DNA of 52,805 nucleotides from Pelagibacterales bacterium SAG-MED10 (GTDB lineage: Bacteria; Pseudomonadota; Alphaproteobacteria; Pelagibacterales; Pelagibacteraceae): contig JACWDH010000002.1 in NCBI GenBank assembly GCA_014654235.1, positions 1-52,805 of the forward strand, read 5' to 3'. Below, piece by piece: positions 11,081 through 21,045 of this stretch (position 1 is its first letter; each line of letters opens with the position of its first letter). The translations under genes were made by a program, and so were the position numbers. A model generated the notes under the pieces. That model did not search any database. It saw only the letters and a program-made list of their open reading frames with translations, and was not told the DNA's origin.

Positions 11081-11271
11081 TGAAAAAGCAAGAAATTAAA
11101 AAATTATCAAAGGATGAAGTTTTGAAGAATATTGAGAAACTTAAAAAAGATCTTTTTAATTTTAGATTTCAGAAAATGAATTCACAAATAACAAATCCAG
11201 CTAAAATTGGAGAAACAAGAAAAACAATAGCGAGATTAAAAACTATATTAAAAGGAAAAATAAATGCCTAA
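11080..11271 (+). CDS. rpmC: 50S ribosomal protein L29
   Basis: Small two-helix protein near the tunnel exit, 63 aa. The pattern [35 protein letters not shown] matches the family. It overlaps the following rpsQ by 8 nt. Confidence 0.95.
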   Translation: MKKQEIKKLSKDEVLKNIEKLKKDLFNFRFQKMNSQITNPAKIGETRKTIARLKTILKGKINA

Positions 11272-11500
11272 AAAAATACTAACAGGTGTAGTTATAAGTG
11301 ATAAGCCAAACAAAACGGTGACTGTGATGGTTGAGCGAAAGTATTCACATCCTGTGCTTAAAAAAGTAATTAGGGTTAGAAAAAATTATAATGCCCATGA
11401 TGAAAACAATAAATTCAAAACAGGTGATAAAGTATCAATAATTGAAAGTAAGCCTTTCTCAAAAAATAAAAAATTTCAAGTTATGGAGAATACAAAATAA
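11264..11500 (+). CDS. rpsQ: 30S ribosomal protein S17
   Basis: Primary 16S-binding protein with an OB fold, 78 aa. It shows [21 protein letters not shown] and the [22 protein letters not shown] segment characteristic of S17. The start at 11264 lies inside the end of rpmC, and the stop overlaps the rplN ATG by one base. Confidence 0.96.
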   Translation: MPKKILTGVVISDKPNKTVTVMVERKYSHPVLKKVIRVRKNYNAHDENNKFKTGDKVSIIESKPFSKNKKFQVMENTK

Positions 11501-11868
11501 TGATTGGTGTACAAACAGAATTACAAGTAGCTGATAATACTGGTGCAAAAAGAATAGAGTGCATCAAAGTTCTTGGCGGATCTAAAAGAAGATATGCAAG
11601 TATCGGAGATACAATTGTTATTGCTGTTAAAGAAGCTATACCTAAAGGTAAAGTCAAAAAGGGAACAGTTCATAAGGCAGTTGTTGTTAGAGTTAAGAAA
11701 GGAATTCATAGAAATGATGGTTCAAAAGTAAAATTTGATAATAATGCAGCAGTTTTAGTAGATGACAAAGGTGAACCAGTTGGTACTAGAATTTTTGGGC
11801 CTGTCACAAGAGAATTAAGAAACAGAGGTCAAATGAAGATAATCTCATTAGCTCCGGAGGTTTTATAA
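11500..11868 (+). CDS. rplN: 50S ribosomal protein L14
   Basis: Inter-subunit bridge protein, 122 aa as in most bacteria. Motifs are [18 protein letters not shown], the [15 protein letters not shown] strand and the [10 protein letters not shown]-terminal region. It opens the spc part of the cluster. Near its 3' end, GGAGG at 11856-11860 serves as one of the few strong Shine-Dalgarno sites in the window, for rplX. Confidence 0.97.
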   Translation: MIGVQTELQVADNTGAKRIECIKVLGGSKRRYASIGDTIVIAVKEAIPKGKVKKGTVHKAVVVRVKKGIHRNDGSKVKFDNNAAVLVDDKGEPVGTRIFGPVTRELRNRGQMKIISLAPEVL

Positions 11869-11869
11869 A

Positions 11870-12115
11870 ATGATTAAAAAAGGTTTAAAAGTGAGAGTTT
11901 TGACTGGTAAAGATAGAAAAAAAGAGGGTGAAGTCATAGAAATTGATAGAGCAAACAATAGAGCAAAAGTAAAAGAAATTAATATGGTTAAAAAACATGT
12001 TAAGACAACTAAAGAGAAAAAAGGTGGTATTTTTCCAAAAGAGAGTTTTATTCATTTATCTAACTTAAAATTAATTGATGAAAAAGTTGCAAAAAAAAAA
12101 GAGGCTAAAAAATAA
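11870..12115 (+). CDS. rplX: 50S ribosomal protein L24
   Basis: Assembly-initiating large-subunit protein with a KOW motif ([19 protein letters not shown]). At 81 aa it is shorter than the usual 100-105 aa and ends in a Lys-rich tail, a trimming that fits a streamlined genome. A GGAGG ribosome binding site lies 9 nt before its ATG. The stop overlaps the rplE start by one base. Confidence 0.95.
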   Translation: MIKKGLKVRVLTGKDRKKEGEVIEIDRANNRAKVKEINMVKKHVKTTKEKKGGIFPKESFIHLSNLKLIDEKVAKKKEAKK

Positions 12116-12669
12116 TGACTCCGAGATTAAAAGAAATATTTAATAAAGAAATTCAGCCAGCATTGAAAGATCAATTTGGATTTAAAAATATTTATATGGC
12201 ACCAAAAATTGAAAAAATTGTTTTAAATATGGGTCTTGGATTAGATGCTTCAGATGCAAAAATTCTAAAATCTTGTGAAGAAGATATGGCTAAGATTACT
12301 GGACAAAAACCAGTTACAACAAAGTTTAAAAAGTCAGTTGCTAATTTTAAGACAAGAAAAGGATCTAATGCTGGTTTAAAAGTTACACTCAGAAAGAACA
12401 AAATGTATGAATTTTTAGATAGATTAGTTAATATTGCTTTGCCTAGAATTAAAGATTTTAGAGGACTATCTCCAAAAGGATTTGACAAATTTGGCAATTA
12501 CACATTTGGTATTAAAGAACATATAATTTTTCCTGAAGTTAGTTTTGATAGAGCTGAAAAGGTGAGAGGACTAGATATTATAATTGTCATTAAAGCAATT
12601 AATAAGGAACATAGTTTCGCATTATTAGAAAAAATAAATTTTCCATTTATAAAAAAAGGAGATAATTAA
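12115..12669 (+). CDS. rplE: 50S ribosomal protein L5
   Basis: 5S rRNA-binding protein of the central protuberance, 184 aa. Typical motifs are KIVLNMGLG, KFKKSVANFKTRKG (the P-site loop), DRLVNIALPRIKDFRGLS and FGIKEHIIFPE. It is in the usual position after rplX, 2 nt before rpsN. Confidence 0.97.
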   Translation: MTPRLKEIFNKEIQPALKDQFGFKNIYMAPKIEKIVLNMGLGLDASDAKILKSCEEDMAKITGQKPVTTKFKKSVANFKTRKGSNAGLKVTLRKNKMYEFLDRLVNIALPRIKDFRGLSPKGFDKFGNYTFGIKEHIIFPEVSFDRAEKVRGLDIIIVIKAINKEHSFALLEKINFPFIKKGDN

Positions 12670-12671
12670 AC

Positions 12672-12977
12672 ATGGCTAAATTGAGCGCTGTAAATAAAAA
12701 TAAAAGTAGAATTAAATTATCAGATAGGCTTTACAAGAAAAGAGCAGATTTGAAAAAAATAGTGATGGATAAAAAAATTACACTTGAAGAAAGATTTAAG
12801 GCACAACAAAAATTGTCAAAATTACCAAGAAACTCAGCAAAAACCAGAGTTATGAATAGATGTGAAATAACTGGAAGACCGCATGGAGTTTATAGAAAAT
12901 TAAAAATTTCAAGAATTGCATTAAGACAATTAGGATTACAAGGAAAGATACCAGGTTTAGTTAAATCTAGCTGGTAG
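12672..12977 (+). CDS. rpsN: 30S ribosomal protein S14, long zinc-free form
   Basis: Head assembly protein, 101 aa, the same length as the E. coli form. The C-terminal half NRCEITGRPHGVYRKLKISR is diagnostic. It has only one of the cysteines that form the CXXC zinc knuckles of the short form, so it is the zinc-independent type. A good AAGGA ribosome binding site for rpsH follows at 12979-12983. Confidence 0.96.
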   Translation: MAKLSAVNKNKSRIKLSDRLYKKRADLKKIVMDKKITLEERFKAQQKLSKLPRNSAKTRVMNRCEITGRPHGVYRKLKISRIALRQLGLQGKIPGLVKSSW

Positions 12978-12988
12978 AAAGGATAATT

Positions 12989-13384
12989 ATGAGTTTAAGT
13001 GACCCAATAGGAGATATGATTGCAAGAGTTAAAAATGCTCAAGCTAGAAATCATAAAAAAGTAGAATTACCCTCTTCTAATTTTAAAACAAAAATTGCTG
13101 ATATATTAAAAAATGAGGGATTTATAAAAGATTTCAAAATAAATGCTGAAGATAAAAAACCTACTTTATCCTTAGAATTAAAATATCATTCTGGAAATCC
13201 AGTTATAAGTGCATTTGAAAGAGTCTCAAAGCCTGGAAGAAGAATATTCTCAAGTGCAAGTGGTCTACCGAAAATTAATAATGGACTTGGTATTGCTATA
13301 ATCTCTACACCAAAAGGTGTTATGACTGATATCGATGCCAGAAAACAAAAAGTCGGTGGAGAAATAATCTGTAAGGTATTTTAA
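12989..13384 (+). CDS. rpsH: 30S ribosomal protein S8
   Basis: Primary 16S-binding protein and, in E. coli, the translational repressor of the spc operon. It is 131 aa, beginning MSLSDPIGDMIARVKNA and ending with the family signature GIAIISTPKGVMTDIDARKQKVGGEIICKVF. The stop overlaps the rplF start by one base. Confidence 0.97.
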   Translation: MSLSDPIGDMIARVKNAQARNHKKVELPSSNFKTKIADILKNEGFIKDFKINAEDKKPTLSLELKYHSGNPVISAFERVSKPGRRIFSSASGLPKINNGLGIAIISTPKGVMTDIDARKQKVGGEIICKVF

Positions 13385-13923
13385 TGTCTAAAATAGGTAA
13401 AATAAATATATCAATCCCTGAAAAAGTAAAAGTTGCAGTAGCTGGTAATATTATCAACATTGAGGGCCCATTAGGTAAAAAATCAATCAATATTGATCTT
13501 GATATGTTTAATTTAGATATAAAAGAGGGAAAAGAAATATCAATCAAACCTAAAAAAGTTGATCAAAATTCAAAAAGACTTTGGGGTATGAATAGAAGCT
13601 TAATTAATAATGCTGTTATAGGCTCTAGTGCTGGTTATGAAAAAATCTTAGAATTAGTTGGTGTAGGATACAGAGCTGCTCTTAAAGGTAATCAATTAAA
13701 TTTACAATTAGGATATAGTCACGATATTGATTTCGATATACCAGAAGGGATTAAAATTGCAGTTGAAAAACAAACAACTTTAAAAATTACAGGCTCAGAC
13801 AAGCAACTTGTTGGTGCTGTTGCATCCAAAATTAAAACCTTAAGAAAAATAGAACCTTATAAAGGTAAGGGAATAAGAGAAAAAGGACAATACGTTCTTA
13901 AAAAAGAAGGAAAGAAAAAATAA
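13384..13923 (+). CDS. rplF: 50S ribosomal protein L6
   Basis: Protein near the sarcin-ricin loop, 179 aa, with two homologous domains. It shows [15 protein letters not shown] at the N-terminus, [24 protein letters not shown] in the middle and the signature [17 protein letters not shown]-like segment near the end. Single-base overlaps join it to rpsH and rplR. Confidence 0.97.
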   Translation: MSKIGKINISIPEKVKVAVAGNIINIEGPLGKKSINIDLDMFNLDIKEGKEISIKPKKVDQNSKRLWGMNRSLINNAVIGSSAGYEKILELVGVGYRAALKGNQLNLQLGYSHDIDFDIPEGIKIAVEKQTTLKITGSDKQLVGAVASKIKTLRKIEPYKGKGIREKGQYVLKKEGKKK

Positions 13924-14279
13924 TGAAACTAAACACAAGTATTAGAAAAAGGTTTCGTGTAAGCAACAAAGTTAAAAGGGTTGCGGCAAGCGACAGATTT
14001 AGATTGAGTATCTCAAGATCAGCAAAAAATATTTCAGCTCAAATAATTGATGATATTAAAAAGGTAACATTATTGTCTGCATCTTCAGTTGAAAAGGACC
14101 TTAAGTCTGGTGAAAAAGTGAACAAAACTGAACTATCTAAACTAGTGGCACAAAAATTAGCAAAAAAGGCTCAAGAAAAAAACATAACCAAAATCTATTT
14201 TGATAGAGGTTCGTATAAATATCATGGCAGAGTTAAAGCTTTTGCTGAAACTTTAAGAGAAAATGGAATGGAATTTTAA
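13923..14279 (+). CDS. rplR: 50S ribosomal protein L18
   Basis: 5S rRNA-binding protein, 118 aa. [20 protein letters not shown] and the C-terminal [27 protein letters not shown] are characteristic. The stop TAA ends at 14279, immediately before the rpsE start. Confidence 0.96.
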   Translation: MKLNTSIRKRFRVSNKVKRVAASDRFRLSISRSAKNISAQIIDDIKKVTLLSASSVEKDLKSGEKVNKTELSKLVAQKLAKKAQEKNITKIYFDRGSYKYHGRVKAFAETLRENGMEF

Positions 14280-14280
14280 T

Positions 14281-14796
14281 ATGGAAAATTTTAAAGATAA
14301 AAAAAACGACGATATACTAGAAAAATTAGTTCACATAAACAGAATTACTAAAGTTGTGAAGGGTGGAAGAAGATTTGGTTTTTCAGCACTAGTCGTAGTT
14401 GGCAATCAAGCAGGAAAAATTGGAATAGCTCATGCAAAGGCGAAACAAGTTCCAGATGCCATTAAAAAAGCTAATGAAATGGCTAGAAGAAAACTTACTC
14501 ATATTCCCCTTAGGGAAGGCAGAACTATACATCATGATGTTAAAGCAAAAGATGGTTCTGGTAGAATTGTTTTAAGGGCAGCGTCTAAAGGAACAGGTAT
14601 TATCGCTGGAGGACCTGTTAGAGCAGTTTGTGAAGTTTTAGGTGTAAAAGATATTGTGGCTAAATCAATGGGCACTTCTAATGCGCACAACGTTATTAGA
14701 GCAACAATGAAAGCTTTACTGAAACAAAGTTCACCTAAACAAATATCTGCAATAAGAAACAAGAAAATTTCAGAAATAGTTGAAAAAAGAGGATAA
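14281..14796 (+). CDS. rpsE: 30S ribosomal protein S5
   Basis: Accuracy-related small-subunit protein (ram sites), 171 aa from the ATG at 14281. An upstream ATG at 14263 lies inside rplR and would add six unlikely residues, so the start just after the rplR stop is preferred. Motifs are [23 protein letters not shown] and [27 protein letters not shown]. The stop overlaps the rplO start. The rpmD (L30) gene that often lies between rpsE and rplO is absent. Confidence 0.96.
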   Translation: MENFKDKKNDDILEKLVHINRITKVVKGGRRFGFSALVVVGNQAGKIGIAHAKAKQVPDAIKKANEMARRKLTHIPLREGRTIHHDVKAKDGSGRIVLRAASKGTGIIAGGPVRAVCEVLGVKDIVAKSMGTSNAHNVIRATMKALLKQSSPKQISAIRNKKISEIVEKRG

Positions 14797-15248
14797 TGAT
14801 AAGTTTAAATAACAGAGAAAAGATAAATAAATCTAAAATTAGAGTTGGAAGAGGTATTGGATCTGGTAAAGGCAAAACATCTGGTAGAGGAGTTAAAGGC
14901 CAAAAATCAAGATCCGGTGTCGCTATTAAAAGTTTTGAAGGTGGTCAAATGCCATTGTATAGAAGATTACCAAAGAGAGGATTTAATCCAATCTCAAAGG
15001 AACAAGTAGCAATTTTAAACTTAGAAAAAATTCAATCATATATTGATAAGAAAAATATAAACCCTAACGAAGTGCTTAATTCTGAATTATTAAAAAAGTT
15101 AAAATTAATAAATAAGAATTCAAAAAAACTTAAGATTTTAGGTACAGGTGAAGTTAAGGATAAAATTAATATTGAAGCAGATTTAGCTTCAAAGTCCGCA
15201 ATAGAAAAACTTGAAAAAATTGGTGGATCTATTCAACTAAAAAAATAG
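14796..15248 (+). CDS. rplO: 50S ribosomal protein L15
   Basis: Late-assembly large-subunit protein, 150 aa. The long basic N-terminal arm [26 protein letters not shown] and [15 protein letters not shown] are diagnostic. The C-terminal part is Lys/Ile/Asn-rich and diverged. It overlaps rpsE by one base and precedes secY by 9 nt. Confidence 0.96.
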   Translation: MISLNNREKINKSKIRVGRGIGSGKGKTSGRGVKGQKSRSGVAIKSFEGGQMPLYRRLPKRGFNPISKEQVAILNLEKIQSYIDKKNINPNEVLNSELLKKLKLINKNSKKLKILGTGEVKDKINIEADLASKSAIEKLEKIGGSIQLKK

Positions 15249-15257
15249 TTAATTGAT

Positions 15258-16538
15258 ATGAGTGGTTCATCATCAACAACTGATTTACGAAATAGGGTAA
15301 TATTTACTATCTTTATTCTTGCCGTATATAGATTTGGAACATTTGTTCCTCTTCCAGGTATAGATCCAGAACAATTAAAGATAATGATGGATGGTAATCA
15401 AAAGGGATTGCTTGGAATGTTTAACGTGTTTGCAGGTGGTGCTGTTAGCCGAATGGCTATTTTTGCTCTTGGTATCATGCCATATATTTCATCTGCAATT
15501 ATTGTTCAGCTTTTAACTGGGGTATCCGATTATTTTAAAAATCTAAAAGCACAAGGTGAAACTGGTAGAGCAAAGATCACACAAATTACTAGATATGGAA
15601 CTGTTTTGTTAGCAACTGTGCAAGGTTATGGATTATCAGTTGGTTTAGAATCTTCGGCAGATTTAGTCATTAATCCTGGAGCTTTCTTTAAAATTACAAC
15701 TGTAACAACTATTGTAGCTGGTACTATATTTTTAATGTGGCTAGGTGAACAAATTACTCAAAGAGGTATTGGTAATGGTATATCATTAATAATTTTTGCA
15801 GGGATTGTTGCAGAAATACCTAGGGCTCTTGTAACAACTTTTGAACTTGGAAGAACAGGTGCTGTATCAACCTTTATGATCTTAGCTATCTTTGTTCTAC
15901 TGATTTTGACAATATTGTTTGTTGTATTTATGGAAAGAGCACTAAGAAAAATTCTTATCAATTACCCTAAAAGACAAATGGGTAACAAAATGTACGGTGG
16001 AGAATCATCACATTTACCTTTAAAAATAAATCAAGCAGGTGTAATACCTGCTATATTTGCTTCTGCACTTTTATTATTACCAGTAACTTTTTCAAATTTT
16101 TCGTTTTCAGATAATGAGACTTTTTTAAATTTAAGTTCATTCTTTACTCAAGGTCAGCCTTTATACATGTTGCTTTATGCATCTGGAATAATATTTTTCA
16201 CTTTTTTTTACACATCTATAACATTTAACCCAACAGAGACGGCAGAAAATTTAAGAAAATATGGTGGGTTTGTTCCAGGCATTAGACCAGGTGAAAGCAC
16301 CGCAATGTATATTGAAAACATTTCTACAAAACTTACCACTATTGGTGCTTTATATTTAACTTTGGTATGTTTAATGCCCGAATTTTTAATTGCAAATTAT
16401 CCTATTCCTTTTTATTTGGGTGGTGCTTCAATTTTAATTGTTGTGGTAGTTGCCATCGATACTGTGACACAAATCCAAACTAGATTGATGAGTTCACAGT
16501 ACGAACAATTAATTAAAAAAACTAAATTTGGTAGATAG
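15258..16538 (+). CDS. secY: protein translocase subunit SecY
   Basis: Channel subunit of the Sec translocon in the inner membrane, 426 aa, slightly shorter than E. coli (443). Ten hydrophobic segments are visible. They include the FVPLPGID plug region, GIMPYISSAIIVQLL, the cytosolic loop ITQRGIGNGISLIIFAGIV and ENLRKYGGFVPGIRPG before the last segments. It is in the normal place after rplO and is followed without a gap by adk. Confidence 0.97.
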   Translation: MSGSSSTTDLRNRVIFTIFILAVYRFGTFVPLPGIDPEQLKIMMDGNQKGLLGMFNVFAGGAVSRMAIFALGIMPYISSAIIVQLLTGVSDYFKNLKAQGETGRAKITQITRYGTVLLATVQGYGLSVGLESSADLVINPGAFFKITTVTTIVAGTIFLMWLGEQITQRGIGNGISLIIFAGIVAEIPRALVTTFELGRTGAVSTFMILAIFVLLILTILFVVFMERALRKILINYPKRQMGNKMYGGESSHLPLKINQAGVIPAIFASALLLLPVTFSNFSFSDNETFLNLSSFFTQGQPLYMLLYASGIIFFTFFYTSITFNPTETAENLRKYGGFVPGIRPGESTAMYIENISTKLTTIGALYLTLVCLMPEFLIANYPIPFYLGGASILIVVVVAIDTVTQIQTRLMSSQYEQLIKKTKFGR

Positions 16539-17102
16539 GTGAATATAATTTTATTTGGACCTCCGGGTGCTGGTAAAGGAACTCAAGCTAAATATTTAGT
16601 AAAAAAACTTAATAATTTTCAAATTTCAACAGGAGATATCTTAAGAGAGGAAATAAAAAATAATTCAGATATTGGTAAAAAAATTATTGATGTTATGAAT
16701 GATGGGAGATTTGTCAGTGACGATATTGTTAATCAACTTTTAGAAAAACAAGTATTCGATCCCCAAAAAAAAAACAAATTAATATTTGATGGCTATCCAC
16801 GATCTATAAATCAGGCAAAAAATCTAGACTTATTACTTGATAGCTCAAACCAGAAGATAGATTTTGTTTTTTTTCTCAATGTTAATAAAGAGACAATAAT
16901 TAAAAGAATACAGAAAAGAAAAATCCTAGAAAAAAGATCAGATGATGAATTGGATACAATTTTAAAAAGATATGACACTTATATGGAGACAACTAAACCA
17001 GTTTTAGATTTCTATTCTAAAAATTCTAATTTCCATGAAATTGATGGAAGTGATGAAATTGAACAAATAACCAATAAAATCGACACTTTTATCAATGTTT
17101 AA
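16539..17102 (+). CDS. adk: adenylate kinase, short form
   Basis: Interconverts ATP + AMP and 2 ADP. It is 187 aa with a GTG start directly after the secY stop. The P-loop GPPGAGKGT is at residues 7-15, with STGDILR and FDGYPRS (AMP site) in normal positions. The LID is the short type: KRIQKRKILEKRSDDELDTI replaces the roughly 27-residue zinc/beta LID of long forms. The secY-adk pairing is classical. It closes the first transcription block before a new promoter. Confidence 0.96.
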   Translation: MNIILFGPPGAGKGTQAKYLVKKLNNFQISTGDILREEIKNNSDIGKKIIDVMNDGRFVSDDIVNQLLEKQVFDPQKKNKLIFDGYPRSINQAKNLDLLLDSSNQKIDFVFFLNVNKETIIKRIQKRKILEKRSDDELDTILKRYDTYMETTKPVLDFYSKNSNFHEIDGSDEIEQITNKIDTFINV

Positions 17103-17106
17103 GGCG

Positions 17107-17134
17107 TTGACTTTGATTAATCTTCTTATATAAA
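17107..17134 (+). promoter_or_regulatory. sigma70-type promoter of the rpsM-rpsK-rpoA-rplQ operon
   Basis: TTGACT (17107-17112) and TATAAA (17129-17134) are separated by 16 nt, in the only sizeable gap (55 bp) between rpsL and rplQ. Start of transcription is expected near 17141, giving a leader of about 17 nt before the rpsM ATG at 17158. This is the best promoter match I see in the window. Confidence 0.7.
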
Positions 17135-17157
17135 AGGCACAATTTATCACAAAACTT

Positions 17158-17541
17158 ATGGCTCGTATCGCAGGTATAAATATTCCACAGAATAAACTTG
17201 TTCACATTGGACTTACCTATATCTATGGAATCGGAGATAAGTTTTCCAATCAGATTTGTTCATCACTTGAAATTCCAAAAGCCAAAAGAGTTAACGATCT
17301 TACAGACGATGAAATATTAAAAATACGTGAGTATATTGACCAAAATTTTAAAGTAGAAGGAGATCTAAGAAGAGATTATTCACTGAGTATAAAAAGACTC
17401 ATCGATCTAGCTTGTTATAGGGGAACTAGACATAGAAAAAAATTACCAGTTAGAGGTCAAAGAACTAGATGTAATGCAAGAACAAGAAAAGGAAAAGCAA
17501 TAGCAATTGCTGGAAAAAAATTAACACCAACTAAAAAATAG
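17158..17541 (+). CDS. rpsM: 30S ribosomal protein S13
   Basis: Head protein contacting the P-site tRNA and L5. It is 127 aa, starting [25 protein letters not shown], with the signature [19 protein letters not shown] and the basic tail NARTRKGKA. It is first in the alpha operon behind its own promoter. The rpmJ (L36) gene that precedes rpsM in some bacteria is not here. Confidence 0.97.
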   Translation: MARIAGINIPQNKLVHIGLTYIYGIGDKFSNQICSSLEIPKAKRVNDLTDDEILKIREYIDQNFKVEGDLRRDYSLSIKRLIDLACYRGTRHRKKLPVRGQRTRCNARTRKGKAIAIAGKKLTPTKK

Positions 17542-17543
17542 TC

Positions 17544-17993
17544 ATGGCAAAATCTGATAAAATTGAAAATAACGATCAGAAGGTAGAGAAATCTTCTAAA
17601 AAAAGTGCAAAAAGTTCTTATTCAAAAAAGAAGAAAGTTAAAAAAAATATTCTAAATGGAATTGCATATGTGCAATCAACTTTTAATAACACAATAATTT
17701 CAATTGCTGATACAAATGGTAATGTAATATCTTGGGCTTCAGCTGGTCAAAAAGGTTTTAAGGGATCAAGAAAATCTACTCCATATGCTGCACAGATTGC
17801 TGCAGACTCCGCTGCATCAAAAGCACTAGAATATGGAATGAAAACTTTATCTGTTGAAGTAAAAGGACCAGGATCAGGAAGAGAAACTGCTTTGAGAGCT
17901 TTACAAGCAAGAGGATTTAAAATTTTGTCTATTAAAGACACTACACCCATGCCTCATAATGGGACTAGGCCACCAAAGAAAAGGAGAGTTTAA
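17544..17993 (+). CDS. rpsK: 30S ribosomal protein S11
   Basis: Platform protein near the E site, 149 aa. The first 35 residues are a Lys/Ser-rich extension, about 20 longer than in E. coli (129 aa). The core is normal: HASFNNTII-like [40 protein letters not shown] and the C-terminal [15 protein letters not shown]. The stop overlaps rpoA by one base. Confidence 0.97.
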   Translation: MAKSDKIENNDQKVEKSSKKSAKSSYSKKKKVKKNILNGIAYVQSTFNNTIISIADTNGNVISWASAGQKGFKGSRKSTPYAAQIAADSAASKALEYGMKTLSVEVKGPGSGRETALRALQARGFKILSIKDTTPMPHNGTRPPKKRRV

Positions 17994-19021
17994 TGGAAGT
18001 CGAAAATGTTAATATAAAAAATTGGAAGTCATTAATTAAGCCATCAAAACTTGATGTGCAAATAAGTGATGACTTAACTCATGCAAAAATAGTTGCTGAA
18101 CCATTAGAAAAAGGCTATGGCCTAACTTTGGGAAATTCACTCAGAAGAATTTTACTTTCTTCAATAAGAGGAGCAGCAGTTACATCGATACAAATAGATG
18201 GTGTTCTGCATGAATTTACATCAATTAAAGGTGTTAGAGAAGATGTAACAGATATTGTTTTAAACGTTAAATCTTTGGCATTAAAATGTAATTCAGAGGG
18301 TACAAAAAAATTAATTTTAGATGCTAAAGGGCCAGGTGAAATAAAAGCTTCTGATATTGCACCTGTTGCTGATGTTGAAATATTAAATCCAGAATTAGTA
18401 ATTTGTAATCTAGACGAAAAGACTTCTTTTCATATGGAAATGAATGTTAGTACTGGAAAAGGTTATGTGCCAGCTGATCTTAACAAGCCAGAGGAGCCAC
18501 CGTTAGGATTAATTGCTATCGACTCTCTTTACAGTCCAGTAAAAAAGGTTTCATTTTCTGTAAGTACCGCTAGAGAAGGAAAAGCCCTGGATTACGACAA
18601 ACTAATTATGGAAGTAGAAACTAACGGATCTATATCAGCTGAAGATGCTGTTGCTTATTCAGCAAGAATTTTTCAAGATCAACTAAAAATGTTTATCAAC
18701 TTTGATGAACCAGTTGAAGCTCCTGTGAAAGAAGTTTCAACAGAACCTGAGTTCAATAAAAATCTATTAAGAAAAGTAGATGAGCTAGAACTGTCTGTTA
18801 GATCTATGAATTGTTTAAAAAATGATAATATTATCTACATTGGAGATTTGGTTCAAAAATCAGAGGGTGAGATGCTAAGGACTCCTAATTTTGGAAGAAA
18901 ATCTTTAAATGAAATTAAAGAAGTTCTAACTGGTATGTCATTATATTTAGGTATGGAAATACCTAACTGGCCACCAGACAATATTGCAGAAATGTCTAAA
19001 AAATTAGAGGAAGCCATCTAA
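17993..19021 (+). CDS. rpoA: RNA polymerase alpha subunit
   Basis: Assembly and regulatory subunit of RNA polymerase, 342 aa. The N-terminal dimerisation domain (about residues 1-230) shows [22 protein letters not shown] linker of about 25 residues leads to the C-terminal domain, in which [35 protein letters not shown] is the DNA- and activator-binding helix-hairpin-helix region. The stop overlaps the rplQ start by one base. Confidence 0.98.
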   Translation: MEVENVNIKNWKSLIKPSKLDVQISDDLTHAKIVAEPLEKGYGLTLGNSLRRILLSSIRGAAVTSIQIDGVLHEFTSIKGVREDVTDIVLNVKSLALKCNSEGTKKLILDAKGPGEIKASDIAPVADVEILNPELVICNLDEKTSFHMEMNVSTGKGYVPADLNKPEEPPLGLIAIDSLYSPVKKVSFSVSTAREGKALDYDKLIMEVETNGSISAEDAVAYSARIFQDQLKMFINFDEPVEAPVKEVSTEPEFNKNLLRKVDELELSVRSMNCLKNDNIIYIGDLVQKSEGEMLRTPNFGRKSLNEIKEVLTGMSLYLGMEIPNWPPDNIAEMSKKLEEAI

Positions 19022-19461
19022 TGAGACATGGAATGGCTAATAAGAAGTTAAATAGAACTTCTGAGCATAGAAAAGCTTTATTAAAGAATATGCTTAACTC
19101 TTTAATAAAATATGAGCAAATTAAAACTACATTGCCAAAAGCTAAATTTTTAAAACCTCAAGCAGATAAAATTATTACTTTAGGGAAGAAGGAAACTTTA
19201 CAAACAACTAAAATGTTAGTTACGCAACTTCAAGATATTAAGTCTGCTAATAAAGTTAAAAAAACACTTTCTAAAAGATACGAGAACAGAAAAGGTGGAT
19301 ATACTAGAATTATTAAGGCTGGATTTAGATATGGTGATAATGCACCAATGGCAATAATTGAATTTGTTGATAGAGATGTAGAAGCAAAAAGAGTAGATAA
19401 ACCAAAAAAAGACACAACTAAAGAAGCACCTAAAGCTGTAGAAAAACAAGCATCAGCATAA
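19021..19461 (+). CDS. rplQ: 50S ribosomal protein L17
   Basis: Protein near the tunnel exit, 146 aa. The conserved start [24 protein letters not shown] fixes the ATG. An Ala/Lys/Pro-rich tail of about 25 residues extends beyond the core (KAGFRYGDNAPMAIIEFVDR). It is the last gene of the alpha operon and ends 10 nt before the pseudouridine synthase gene, with no terminator between them. Confidence 0.96.
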   Translation: MRHGMANKKLNRTSEHRKALLKNMLNSLIKYEQIKTTLPKAKFLKPQADKIITLGKKETLQTTKMLVTQLQDIKSANKVKKTLSKRYENRKGGYTRIIKAGFRYGDNAPMAIIEFVDRDVEAKRVDKPKKDTTKEAPKAVEKQASA

Positions 19462-19471
19462 ATTTTAAGTC

Positions 19472-20389
19472 ATGAAAAAGTATTACATCGTTGATTCAAC
19501 GTGTAATGATATGCGTATTGATCGATGGATCAGGTTTAAATTTGGAAAGATACCTCAAGGATTAATAGAAAAATATTTACGCTCAGGTAAAATCAAATTA
19601 AATAAAAAAAAAATTAAAAGTTCACAAAAAATTAGCACAAAAGATAATATTGATTTATTTAATATTGAATTCAAAGAGTCGATTGTACAAAAAAAAATTA
19701 AATTTAAACCATCCAAGGAAGTTATAAAATCAAATGAAGATCAAATAATAGATAATAATGAAAATTTTATAGTATTAAATAAAAGTTCTGGAATATCAGT
19801 TCAAGGTGGAACTAAATCAAAAAAAAACCTTGTTGATATTTTTTCTAAAAGTGAAATCTTCCAAGGTACAAAACCATTTTCAGTTCACCGTTTAGATAAA
19901 GATACATCTGGAGTATTTATTATTGCAAAAAATAGAGAAAGCGCACAGTTATTAACGTCTTTATTTAGACTAAGGAAAGTTCACAAAACTTATTTAGCAA
20001 TCTGCCATGGAGAACTAGTTAAAGATTCAGGTGAATGGAATGATGATTTAATAAGATATGATGGAGAAAAAAAAATTATAGAAAAGGCTAAAACGCTATA
20101 CAAAGTACTCGATAAAAATTCAGAGGCAAGTTTAGTCGAACTAAAGCCAATAACTGGTCGTAAGCATCAATTAAGAAAACAGTTGTATGCTTTGGGTCAG
20201 CCTATTTTTGGAGATATTAAATATAAATTATCAAATTCTACTAGAGGCCTTAACAAAAATTTAATGCTCCACTCATATCAAATAAAATTTATTATTAATA
20301 ATGTTAAACACACTTATACTGCTTTATTACCCGATTATTTTAGAAATTTATTGAAAACAAAAAGACTTAGTTTCTCAGGTTTAAAATAA
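19472..20389 (+). CDS. rluC: RluC/RluD-family 23S rRNA pseudouridine synthase
   Basis: Converts specific uridines in rRNA to pseudouridine. It is 305 aa, with an N-terminal S4-like RNA-binding domain (about residues 15-65) and the catalytic motif HRLDKDTSG at 139-147, with D142 as the expected nucleophile. [14 protein letters not shown] and the LMLHSYQI segment support the family. The target site cannot be read from sequence; RluC is the likeliest name but RluD-type activity is possible. The last 23 nt overlap the 3' end of the convergent lipB. Confidence 0.85.
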   Translation: MKKYYIVDSTCNDMRIDRWIRFKFGKIPQGLIEKYLRSGKIKLNKKKIKSSQKISTKDNIDLFNIEFKESIVQKKIKFKPSKEVIKSNEDQIIDNNENFIVLNKSSGISVQGGTKSKKNLVDIFSKSEIFQGTKPFSVHRLDKDTSGVFIIAKNRESAQLLTSLFRLRKVHKTYLAICHGELVKDSGEWNDDLIRYDGEKKIIEKAKTLYKVLDKNSEASLVELKPITGRKHQLRKQLYALGQPIFGDIKYKLSNSTRGLNKNLMLHSYQIKFIINNVKHTYTALLPDYFRNLLKTKRLSFSGLK

Positions 20390-20984
20390 ATTTTTCTATT
20401 AATAAATCTTCTAATTTTGAATAATCTTTTCTTTTAATTTTAACTAAATTTGTAATTCCTTTATCTTTAATACCACAAGGTATAATTTTTTTATATTGAT
20501 CTAAATTATTGTTTATGTTTATAGCAAAACCATGATAAGCAATCCACTTTTTCACACGTACTCCAATTGCTGCAACTTTTTTTACTTTACCGTTTTCATT
20601 ATACCAGATCCCAATGTTATCTTTATCGGAAAAAGTTTCTATATCAAAAGTTTTTAAAGTTTCTATAATTGTTTTTTCAATAGAATTAATAAATTTTCTA
20701 ATATCTTTTTTGTTTCTTAAGTCTAAAACAAAGTAAAAAATTAATTGCCCAGGACCATGATAAGTAATTTTTCCACCTCTGTTTGTTTCAACAATTTTGA
20801 TTGATTTATCAATAATATCTTTTTCGTTGTAACTAGTTCCAGCAGTGTAAATCTCCTGATGCTCTAATGTCCAAATCAGTTCTTTCTCTTTATTGTTAAA
20901 TATTTGCTCCAATCTTTCTTCCATAATATTTATGGCATCAATATAATTTACCGGTTTTACTGACTTTTTAATCTCTATATTCAT
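20367..20984 (-). CDS. lipB: lipoyl(octanoyl) transferase
   Basis: Transfers octanoate from acyl carrier protein to E2 and H-protein lipoyl domains. It is 205 aa. The signature [12 protein letters not shown] is at residues 69-80, and the catalytic Lys136 (KVAAIGVRV) and Cys170 ([14 protein letters not shown]) are both present. It supports pyruvate and 2-oxoglutarate dehydrogenases and the glycine cleavage system. Its 3' end overlaps that of the pseudouridine synthase gene, and it diverges from mgtE across 61 bp. Confidence 0.95.
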   Translation of the reverse strand: MNIEIKKSVKPVNYIDAINIMEERLEQIFNNKEKELIWTLEHQEIYTAGTSYNEKDIIDKSIKIVETNRGGKITYHGPGQLIFYFVLDLRNKKDIRKFINSIEKTIIETLKTFDIETFSDKDNIGIWYNENGKVKKVAAIGVRVKKWIAYHGFAININNNLDQYKKIIPCGIKDKGITNLVKIKRKDYSKLEDLLIEKFILNLRN

Positions 20985-21045
20985 TTATAAATTGTATTAT
21001 CTTTATTATGTATTAATAGTGCAAATCTAAATTATAGGTAGATCT

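Noticed and set aside
10762-11091. 109-codon minus-strand frame opposite rplP
   Set aside because: Antisense to a ribosomal protein gene and lacking any family signature.
20985-21045. Promoter for mgtE or a Mg-sensing leader
   Set aside because: The 61-bp gap shared with lipB is too AT-rich to pick hexamers with confidence and too short for a known Mg-sensing leader.
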